From Mortierella alpina (Eukaryota > Mortierellomycota > Mortierellomycetes > Mortierellales > Mortierellaceae), in NCBI GenBank assembly GCA_029449245.1, contig JANATF010000003.1, positions 2,356,001 to 2,420,000 on the forward strand: a stretch of DNA of 64,000 bases, written 5' to 3'. The translations under genes were made by a program, and so were the position numbers. Shown here piece by piece: positions 35,431-45,194 of the stretch; position 1 is the first letter of the stretch, and every line of letters starts with the position of its first letter. The notes under the pieces were generated by a model that worked only from the letters and a program-made list of their open reading frames with translations, did not search any database and was not told the DNA's origin.

Positions 35431-38400
35431 ATGGACGAGTCAATGTACGATGAGTTTGGCAACTACCTCGGCCCTGATCTGTCGGACGAGGACGAGGACG
35501 ACGAGGAGGAGTTCCAGCAGCAGCAGCAACAGCAGCAGCAGGACGATCAGGTCATGGACGAGGACGAAGACGAGGACGTAGAGATGCAGGAGGATAATGT
35601 CAGAACAAGCACGGCTCTGTCGCGCATCGGAGGTAATGCAAACGAATCAGTGTAGATCAAGCCCTTGTATGTTTATGGGCGAAATGGTCAAACCCACAAG
35701 AACTGGAATAGTAACCACGCTGCCGCTCAAAAACACGGATCTGCTCCCAATACAGAGATCCCTCAGAACCAGATTGTGCTGCACGAGGACAAGAAATACT
35801 ACCCCACAGCCGAGGAGGTCTATGGTGAAGGTGTTGAGGCGCTCGTCGAGGAGGAGGACACCCAGCCGTTGACAGAACCTATTGTTCAACCCGTCAAGAC
35901 GAAAAAGTTCCAGCTCGAGGAGAAGGATCTACCCACGACACGATTCCGCAAACAGTATGTGGTGCTTTTTTGCAGTTTTAACAAAGCAGGTGTGAAGGGT
36001 CTCGATCAGGCTCAAGCTAACCATGTATGAAAAAAAAATATTGCCATCCTTCTAGATATATGTATGACCTCATGGGATTCCTCCCTCGAGTCCGTAACGT
36101 CGCTCTCGTCGGACATCTGCATCATGGAAAGTCATCAATCATGGACATGCTCGTGAACGAAACCCATGAGAAGATCTTGAACATCGAACTTCAGGAACGG
36201 TACACAGACACACATCCTCTTGAGAGAGCACGCGGTGTTAGCATCAAGAGCATGCCCATGACCCTTGTCATGCAGGATACAAAGGACGTGTCATACCTCC
36301 TCAACGTGATTGACACCCCAGGTAACGATAGATTGACATGACTGGCTATGGGAGTGCTGAACTCTTGGAATAGTTACGAACATGTCCTGCATTTTCTTTC
36401 TCGCTGAATAGGTCATGTCGACTTTATCGATGAGGTCTCTGCAGCATTACGCATTTCGGATGGAGCTGTCATTGTGGTGGACGCAATCGAGGGCGTCATG
36501 TGCAACACGGAGCGCATCATTCGACACTGCATCCAGGAAAAGATTGCTTTGACGTTGGTTGTCAACAAGGTGGATCGACTCATCTTGGAACTGAAACTTC
36601 CTCCCACTGACGCCTACTTCAAGTTGAAGCACACCATCGAGGAAGTCAACACTATCATTTCACAGACCCCCGGCGGAGAAGGGATCAGACTTTCACCAGA
36701 ACTTGGAAATGTCAGCTTTGCTTCTTCGCAAATGAGCTGGTGCTTTACCCTGAAGTCTTTTGCAAAGCTGTACGCCGACTCGTTCCGTAAGTCGCCTAGC
36801 ACGCCAATTTGTGTGCATTTTTACATGATGTTATAATGTAACGATCGCAAATGTTCCTCGCACTCACTTTTTTCTATTCTCACTTTTTTTTCCTGTTCTC
36901 GTATATATAGCTGGCATCGATGTAAACGGTTTTGCCAAGCGTTTGTGGGGCGATGTTTATTTCAACAGCGAGTCGAGAAAGTTTGGGCGGAATGCACAGG
37001 ACTCTCGTACAAAGCGCTCGTTTGTGCACTTTATTCTTGAGCCATTGTTCAAGGTGTATGGCCAGATCGTAGCGGAGGATTCGACAACACTCAAGCAGAC
37101 GCTGTCAGGCCTAGGAATCTTTTTGAAGCCCAAGCAGTTCAATCTGGATGTCAAACCCTTGATGAGGCTGGTCATGGATCAGTTTTTCGGACCACCTACA
37201 GGATTCGTTGACATGGTCTCACAGCACATCAAGTGTCCAACTGAGAATGCGGCTCAAAAGGTCGAACACATCTACACTGGACCCATGGACGACGAGGCTG
37301 CTGTGGCCATGAAAGCCTGTGATCCCGAGGGACCCTTGATGATCCACATCACCAAGCTTTACAACTCTGCGGATGGCGAGAAGTTTGACGCGTTCGGTCG
37401 GGTCATGAGCGGTACCGTCAGGACGGGCCAGCGCGTCCGTGTTTTAGGCGAGGGCTACACTGTTGACGACGACGAGGACATGACTGTTCAGACTATCGAG
37501 GGTATTTCCATCTTTGAGTCCCGTTACAGGATCGATGCGCAGGCTGTTGGTGCCGGTAACTGGGTCCTGCTCAGCGGAGTGGATCAGTCCATTACCAAAA
37601 CTGCCACCATCACCAGCGCAGACCGCACTGAGGATCTTTACATCTTTAGACCCCTTCGTTTCATGACGTCGGCCGTGATGAAGATCGCCATCGAGCCCGT
37701 CAACCCTTCCGAACTTCCCAAGATGTTGGAAGGCCTGAGGAACGTCAACAAATCGTACCCTATCCTGATCACACGAGTTGAAGAGAGTGGAGAGCACATC
37801 ATCTTGGGACCTGGAGAGCTGTATATGGATTCAGCGCTTCACGACCTGCGCAAGCTGTACTCGGAAATTGACCTCAAGGTCGCCGACCCTGTCGTCAGGT
37901 TCTGCGAGACTGTACTGGAGACGAGCAGTCTCAAGTGTTTTGCAGAGACACCCAACAAGAAGTAATGATTAACGACAGCGCTCTGTACTGTAGTTGCTAT
38001 TCCTCTCTTCTTGATTGCTAATGCCTTCTTCCCTTTTAATTGGATTTAGGAACAAACTCACTATGATTGCAGAGCCATTGGACAAGAAGATTGCAGCAGA
38101 TATTGAGGACCTGAAGGTGTCGACAGAATGGACTACAAGGCAGTTGGGCAACTACTTCCAGCAGAACTATGACTGGGATATCCTAGCAGCACGCAACATC
38201 TGGGCATTTGGACCTGACATGAATGGACCCAACATCCTCGTTGACGATACACTACCCAGTGAGGTCGATAAGGGCCGTCTGAAACAGGCTAGAGATGCTA
38301 TCCGCCAGGGATTCCAGTGGGGAACAAGGGAAGGACCCTTGTGCGATGAACGTAAGCAGAGTGTTTGTCTTTTAGTCTGATATCTGCGACCCATCGTTGC

Positions 38401-39058
38401 ATAACACTACCCACAATGCGATGGAGAGAGAGATGGTCTGCTCACGCTATTTTGATATTTGTATCACTTCAAAAAAAAAATAGCCATCAGGAATGTCAAG
38501 TTCAGGATCATTGGAGCAGACCTGGCCGAGGAGCCCATCTACCGCGGAAGTGGACAGATCATCCCCACTGCACGCCGTGTATGTTACTCATCGTTCCTGA
38601 TGGCCAGTCCTCGGTTGATGGAACCCGTCTACAATGTTGAGGTTCAGGCACCCGCCGACTGTGTCTCGGCTGTGTACACAGTCTTGGCTCGTCGTCGTGG
38701 CCACGTGCTCAAGGACATCCCCAAGTCTGGCTCGCCCTTGTACACGGTTCATGCTGTCATTCCTGTGATTGAGTCCTTTGGGTTCGAGACGGATCTGCGT
38801 ACACACACACAGGGACAAGCATTTGCTCAACAGATGTTTGACCATTGGCAGAACGTGCCCGGTGACCCCTTGAACAAGAGCATTGTCCTCCGGCCACTGG
38901 AACCCTCGCCCGTACAGCACTTGGCAAGAGATTTCATGATCAAGACGCGTAGACGCAAGGGTCTCAGTGAAGATGTGTCGGTCAACAAGTTCTTTGATCA
39001 GGACATGCTGTTGAATTTGGCACAGCTGGATTCGGAGGGCTTTGGATTCGGCCTTTAG
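35431..39058 (+). CDS. SNU114: U5 snRNP GTPase Snu114 / EFTUD2
   Basis: Exons 35431-35632, 35756-35954, 36056-36321, 36412-36786, 36911-37961, 38050-38351 and 38484-39058; 989 aa. This EF-2-like GTPase of the U5 snRNP controls spliceosome activation and disassembly through Brr2. The acidic N-terminus ([20 protein letters not shown]) has a nine-Gln stretch. Next comes the near-invariant [16 protein letters not shown]1 is GHLHHGKSS (about 153-161), G3 DTPGHVDF (220-227) and G4 NKVDRL (274-279). Domains II to V follow, with [38 protein letters not shown] and [19 protein letters not shown]. Length and order fit human EFTUD2 (972 aa). Exon 2 is set to start at 35756 because only that acceptor keeps the phase after exon 1; the open frame 35665-35755 in front is read as intron. 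Confidence 0.97.
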
Positions 39059-39248
39059 ATCTAGAGCAAGGCACTCGTTGTGGGTGTAGGGTTATCATAG
39101 TGTTTATGGAACAGAGAAAGACAAGATGAGATGGGTACTTTCCAAAGCAAAAGACGGTAAAGAGAAAAGTGGGTACGTTTTTTTTAATGAAGATCAAAAA
39201 CAATCGGAAATCAACAATGCGCGATAGGATACGAAACTAGACCGATTT

Positions 39249-41915
39249 TCAAGGCTTCTTCTTCTTCTCATACGCCCACTGCAAAAAGAAGTTGGTGACC
39301 ATCGCTGTGAGGAGGATGAAGCAGAGGAGAGTGGGTCCGATCCGGTCATCAAAGGGTCCCAGTTCCCTGTTGCGGATCTTGTACGCGCGCCAGTGGTAGG
39401 TGACGAGCGCATAGACCATAAAGGACAGGGCCACAAACGTGAACAGACCCGCGCTCACCCTCGAGACCTTGTCGCCAAAGTTGAGCAATCCCAAGGAAAG
39501 ACCTCCCAGCATGACCGTGAACTGCAGCCAAGAGAGGAACGTGCGCTCGTTGGCAAAGAACACCTTGGGCTCGACACGGACCAGCGTCGCGATCTTGCGA
39601 CCAGGCGGCGTCACCAGATAGGTGGTCTGGGATCCATTCACAGGCGGTTCTTCCTCGCCAAAGGGATGTGTCATGCGATCCTTGGAGCGACGGAATAGGT
39701 ATCGAAGGGTGTCTGCGCCTGGCTTGAAGGGAGCAATGAGAGAGTTCCTCGTCTTCAAGGGGCGCCTCTGTCCTCCGAGGAGGGGGGCTTGTTCACTCGA
39801 TGCACTGCTAGAGGATGCTGACGGGCGCTGGATCCAGTTCATGGACGGTTCCAGAGGATTTTCCTCATCCTCATCCTCATCATCGACCCATTCATAGTCC
39901 TTTGCCTGCTTTGCACCACCCTGGTAAGCTTCCTCATCGTCCGCTGCGGTAATCCTCATGTCATGGTCCTCGTCACTGGTCGTGTTGGCCGGTGTGCTAT
40001 AACCACTTGGATCGGGTCGAGAGATGGTCATGTTCTTGGACGCGGGCTTTCGAATGTCAATGTCCATCTGGTGGTACCAGAAGGGGAACAGTTCGACCCG
40101 GTGTTCAATCAGCGTCGAGACACCGTGAATGAACTTTGAGAACTTTGGCACAGACTCGACCAGATGTGAGTTGACCAGCTCCCGCACCCACTCGGGTGGT
40201 TCTTGGCCGTGCTGGGTCTGCAACTTGACTTCCAGGACAGCATAGGGGAAGCGACAAATGTCATCGTCCTGAAGCTGAGTAAAAGGCCAGTCGATTCCAA
40301 TATCCATACGGCGCCAGTTGTCCCCACATCTCCTACGATTGTCCATGTTGTCCTCGCGAATCAAAGTCAGCTCGGTATCGAGCGAAATTCGCACACGAGC
40401 ATCTCCTGGCAGTTGGAATGCCGTTCTATTGTAGAATGTACGCATGACTTTAAAAGAAAGAAAATAACAAAAAAAAAAAAAAAAAAAAAGGGTACAGTAA
40501 GATGTTAGTTCTTCAGAAGGTCTGTACAGACTAGAATGTCAAATCAGAGTCGGTAAGGGACATGGCAAAAAAAAAAAAAAAAAAAAAAATATTGCCCAAG
40601 TTTACCTGGCCCGTAATTCTTGGTAAGAATGCCGTACTGGCACTCTGCAGCAAGCTGCTCAAACTCGGCAATCTCCTTCTCGGACTTTTTGCCCTCGGCC
40701 CTCATCTTTGCGACCGTGGCATCCATGGTATATTCTCCGCGCAAAAACGCATTGACGTACTTTTCCTTGATTGGGAAGCGAGCCTTGACAGACTTTTCTC
40801 CAGTCCAGTCTTCGCGATGGGTCTTGCGTTCAACAAAGATTTGCTGCTGATCCATGCCTCCGTACCATCGCAGACGCAAAGCCTCTGCACCCTCGGACTT
40901 TTCCAATCGACCCATGTAGAGCTCAAAGTCCTCATTATCGAAATACACGGATGAGATGGCGCTGTCGGCTGGGTTGAACTCCTTGTTGGGATTGAAGACC
41001 AGGACGGGCAGATGCTTGAGGATGATGAGTTTGAGCTCTGTGATGTTGTCGGGATGCACCCAGTACTTTGTCGTCTGACGAACAAAGGCCTGTTGAGATC
41101 CTCCTGCAGCCGAATCACCTCCGTGCGCCTTTCCACGCGTCCTGACCGTGTCGTAAAGACTCGACAGCTTGACAATGAGTGAGTCGTAGTTCTCCTTGTA
41201 GAAGGGCTTTGAGTTGAGTCGGACCATGAAAATGGGCCTAAGAATCCAATGCGTCAGTTTCTATTCGGACACAAAGAAAGAGAGCGTGCGTGTATGGGTG
41301 TTAGATGGCGCTATTGACACATGCATAACTGATTGCTGAGGATTTGGCCAATTGCGATATATGCCCACGCTATCTCTTTGATCTCTCTGTCCTCGTTTTT
41401 CTTGCTGTTTTTTTTTTTTTGTTGGCTTCTTGGGAACACTGTGGTTTGTTTTTCCCCAGACCACACACGCATAGCTGTCATAGTTATGGTGACAACACCG
41501 GCGAGGTAACAAGGAGCCTTACATCGTGCTTCTTGATGATCTTGAGGAATCCAGTGTAGTTGAGGCGGGTGTACTTTGCGAGATCATGGACATCGGCAAT
41601 GATGTGGGAGAGTTCCTCCTCCAGAAGTGCATAGTCCTCGTTATGGGCCTCGTCTGAATGGATGATCTCCTCGACCTCTTGCTTGGAATGCTGCAGGCGA
41701 CGCATGATTTCTCCTGACTTGACCTTTTGGAATGAGTAGACCTTGTCGAGCTCCTTCTCCAAGAGTTCAGCAAAGGCCGTCTCATCGTCCTCTGTCCATG
41801 CGCCGTTGTTGTTGTTCAGGCGGGACTTGAGCTCAGCCTTGAGCTTGTCGTAGGCGAGGTAGTAGAAGACCCACTCTGGGTAGAGCGATGTCTTGAGCTG
41901 GTGACCAAACTTCAT
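39249..41915 (-). CDS. VTC4: vacuolar transporter chaperone 4, polyphosphate polymerase
   Basis: Exons 41915-41523, 41260-40606 and 40447-39249; 748 aa. VTC4 is the catalytic subunit that makes polyphosphate from ATP and feeds it across the vacuolar membrane. The N-terminus ([20 protein letters not shown]) is an SPX domain, the inositol-pyrophosphate sensor (about 1-150). Then comes the tunnel-type polymerase domain (about 185-480), with [14 protein letters not shown] and [10 protein letters not shown] supplying tunnel residues. After an acidic linker, three membrane helices of the VTC1-like domain lie at about 650-745 ([19 protein letters not shown]). The acceptor at 41261 was chosen because it restores [15 protein letters not shown], the conserved link after the SPX domain. 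Intron 2 holds T23 and T21 tracts on the coding strand. Catalytic residues make VTC4 more likely than the VTC2/VTC3 paralogues. Confidence 0.95.
40448..40605 (-). repeat. VTC4 intron 2 with two long T tracts
   Basis: On the coding strand, T23 (plus-strand 40567-40589) begins about 16 nt after the 5' splice site and T21 (40469-40489) ends about 20 nt before the 3' splice site. The second can serve as the polypyrimidine tract. Confidence 0.7.
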
Positions 41916-42022
41916 GCCTTGTCTCCTGATCGGGGCTCTGGATAAATCAAGACGAGGATGTGCGAAAAAAAATACAAATACCAATCGAGTCAATTCAATG
42001 CAAGTGACGCGGTAGGCGATGT

Positions 42023-42105
42023 AGGGAGGGAGGAGAGAGAGAGAGAGAAAGAGAGAGAAAGAGAGAGAGGGAGAGAGGGAAAGAGGGAGAGAAGGGGAGG
42101 AAGGA
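42023..42105. repeat. 83-nt uninterrupted purine tract
   Basis: Every plus-strand base from 42023 to 42105 is A or G, mainly (GA)n and GGGA units. On the VTC4 sense strand it is a pure C/T tract starting 108 bp before the ATG, so it lies in the leader or core promoter. Confidence 0.85.
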
Positions 42106-42603
42106 CGGAGGACGAACGATCAAGGGAGCACAAGGAACGGACAAGGAAAGGACGAGGAAGGGACGAGGAAGGCAAGGCAAAGAAAGAGCGAGAGAACAGA
42201 GACAATAGCGATGGCAGAGCAAAAAAAAATTCGCAAGACAAGACATCGGGCGTGTGCGATGTCGAGTAGGTGGTTGGACAGCCATTTTCAATCTCACAGA
42301 TCACTCTGTGCTCCAACCGCTGCAGGAACTGTTTCTCTTCACTGTCTCTTCTGTCAATCGCTCGCTCGTCTTCACTCTCCATCGCTCCTGTCCCTCTCAT
42401 CTCCCTGTCCTGTCCACATCTCTCTCGTGCCCTTCACACACGCTCTCTCTGTCGCTCATTCTCTCTCGTGCCTCACTCGTTGTCCATGGCAGGCAGATCA
42501 CTTCCTTACAAAAGATAAAGACGCTGTGAATAGAGTTTCCGTCTGCCCATCGACGCGCGCTGAGAAATAAAAAATCCTGCGCCTGTGCAGCCAATCATTA
42601 CCG

Positions 42604-42609
42604 CACGTG
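42604..42609. promoter_or_regulatory. CACGTG E-box upstream of VTC4
   Basis: Perfect palindromic E-box, 689 bp before the VTC4 ATG. In yeast the phosphate regulator Pho4 activates VTC genes through CACGTG, and Cbf1-type factors bind the same core. Whether it acts here is inference. Confidence 0.35.
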
Positions 42610-44846
42610 CTGCACACCAGGCACCGTCTCCCTGGCGCCATGGGGAGAGGGGCCCATGTCACTCTGGGGGAGAGCACAGGCCGCGCCAAGGACACGGCGC
42701 CGCATCGTGTTCCAAGAAGCACCGCGGTCAATTCGCAAAACTGAAATTCAGAGCGCGATGGAAATAAGGCCGCACCGTCAATGATGCAAGGATATAACGG
42801 CACCATGCACTTCTTCATGTCTGATTCACGGAGAAGTGTCGCTCCACAATTTGGTAGCACTCTTGTACGCTTTTGTGTTGTTGTTTTTTTGCTATCCTTT
42901 TGACCTGTGTTTGAAATAGTAAACAACGCGGAAAGGGCTTTCCCCCAAAGCAATCCAATCCCATGCTGCGCTGAGTGCTGTGCTGTGCAATGCCTTTCGC
43001 CGCTATTATTGGCTGGCTCTCCAACAATTCGGCGGGAAAGCATGGTCCACTATGCCGGTCATGTATATACCAAGTAGTCCTCGCGCATAAACTGAAAGCC
43101 ATCGTGATCAACTGCTTCGCTATATAGCTGCATGGGATTGTCGCTCAAATGCCAAACATCACATACCTCTGTACTTGTGTATGACTATCCTTTAACCATG
43201 CTGCTCAAAGAATGCGGGGGTGAGGTCTTTTTTTTTCTGACATGCCCATTGATCCTACTTGCGCCCTTCTGGTGACATGGGACTACGGAGTCGGAGGTCT
43301 CCTTATTCGCATCTCTCGCACACTCCTTCAGGACACCGGATATGGTTCACCTCCGAATGTCGCCCAAAATGACTAAGTGGTGTGCAGTTTTTTTTTTTTT
43401 TTTTTTCAATGGACAATCATGTCCCGCTAGAACATTATTGCATCATAAGGGGGCTGGCTACTGACACCCTTCCGGCGGGCATACAGTATTTCGTTCCTCT
43501 CCTTCTTTACCTTCTGTATTTATCTTTTCTCTCTCACGTTGCCTGCTGGCTCCCTTCTTTCCTTTTACTGCCACATGTGTATGTAAGCAAAGCAGAGCAA
43601 CCCCGCCGTGTCCCTGGGTGAGTGCTTGACCAATCAGAGCTAAAAGTCGTTGGGTGAAATGTGCAAGAAAGGGCGGCGATGACATTGCGTGCAGTTGCTG
43701 ACGTCGTTTTCTTGCTTTTGTCCTTGTGAGGAAGCGTCGAGCAAGGTGTTCCAAGAGATGTCAGACACGCCACTCTCTCGGACATTCCCTCGCTTCTTCC
43801 AAGATCTGGTTGTTGTGCAGTCTATCGTGCTCTCAAAAAAAAAAAAAAAACTTTTGGCTTGCATCGCCAGGCACAAGGCCAAGGTGCGACCTAAAACGGA
43901 CCATTCACACAACAGCATAGTGAAATAAAATTCGCCCAAGCGGAAGTATGTGCTCATTGCATGGCTGCATGCAGCCAAACAGACTGGAAAAATAACAGAG
44001 CCTTCAGGTCGGATCCGCATCAACGGATTGGGTGCCCTGACCCAAGGTCCCCAAGGTGCGTTTGCCTGCAAGCGAGCCAGAGAGTGGACTCTGCGCCCTC
44101 GCGTCCACGCTGACTGACATTACCCTTCTGTGGCCTGCATTGGGTTTGGGAATCAACACACTCTCTGAATGCAATTTCGCTCGTTTTCTGTCGCCATTGT
44201 GTCGGAGGAAGGGTTGGCTTGCTCCAGAACACACATGCCCGAAAATCCACAGGACGGACACAGACACACAGACGCGGACACAAGCAGCAATTGACACCTT
44301 GCATGGCCCCCGCCTGAGGGGTTGTGTCCAGATTGTGTCCATCGCGTGCGGGCGTCTGCTTGAGACTCTTTGTCTGTATGCGGTGCCCCGGGTCCCATTC
44401 CCCTTCTTTGTGTTTTTTTTTTTCTGTTTGTGCTGCGTAACCTGTTCCTGGCCCTTGTTTTTTTATTCTTATTGTGTGTGTACACCCGCTATAGCTTTTT
44501 AACGTGCCCTGATTCTATTCTCGTCAGAGTGCGAGACTGAAAGTACAGTCAGTTGTACTTCAAAGCCGTGGCGAGAGGTTTTTTTTTTGATCCTTTGTTG
44601 ATGATGCACTACGGTACTGCACCCGCTCCTGCGCTGCTGCTGCTGCTGGCTTTTTGTTGTCTGATGGATGCGAGCTGTAATTGTGGGGAGGGAGTAAGCA
44701 AGCTGTTGAGTTGCATGCGGACTGCCTCCGTCTCTCCCTGCCTCCTGTTCCTGATGATACTTTCTGTCGTGCGTTGTTTATTTTCTTGGGCAAAGACCTG
44801 ATCTGGTCTGGTGCCGGACGCGCTCTTCTTGGCTGACCGACTGAGT

Positions 44847-44911
44847 GAGTGGACTGAGTGGACTGAGTGGACAGGCTGACTGACTGACTGACTGACTGAC
44901 TGACTGACTGA
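44847..44911. repeat. GAGTGGACT 9-mers followed by (CTGA)9
   Basis: Three copies of a 9-bp unit GAGTGGACT pass directly into about nine copies of CTGA (44875-44911), followed at 44942 by a long A run. It lies about 280 bp upstream of the NMNAT-like start. Confidence 0.8.
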
Positions 44912-45194
44912 TAACCCGATAGAATACAGAAGGTTTTAAAAGAAAAAAAAAAAAAAAAAAAAGCGGCAAATATTTCTTTTCTCTTGTTCTTCTCTCTCTC
45001 TCTCTCCCTCTCCTCTTCGCTCTCTTCTTCTCTTCATCCTCCTCCTCCTCCACAACCGACCTCTTCCAGTCCTCTAGTCTCTCGCTCTCTCTCTCAGTCT
45101 CACTTCGCCATCCTTCTAAGGCTCTCTCTACCACTCCTTCGCCATACCGTCCACCGCCGCCTCTTCCCACTGCAGCCGCCACGTCTTGCTCCCT

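Larger units (their letters stand above)
41916..45194. other. 3.3-kb intergenic region
   Basis: Holds the VTC4 promoter (minus) and the NMNAT-like promoter (plus). I see an 83-nt purine run, a CACGTG box, A/T homopolymers (about 43388-43407 T, 43836-43850 A, 44942-44962 A), a CTGA microsatellite and CT-rich leaders near 42340-42480 and 45000-45120. No ORF shows convincing protein composition. Confidence 0.5.

Noticed and set aside
35665-36030. Open frame extending Snu114 exon 2 upstream
   Set aside because: Joining exon 1 to any acceptor before 35756 breaks the phase; only AG at 35754-35755 keeps frame and the conserved HEDKKYY context.
41990-42400. Arg/Glu- and Ser/Leu-rich ORFs over the purine tract
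   Set aside because: Direct translation of GA/CT repeats.
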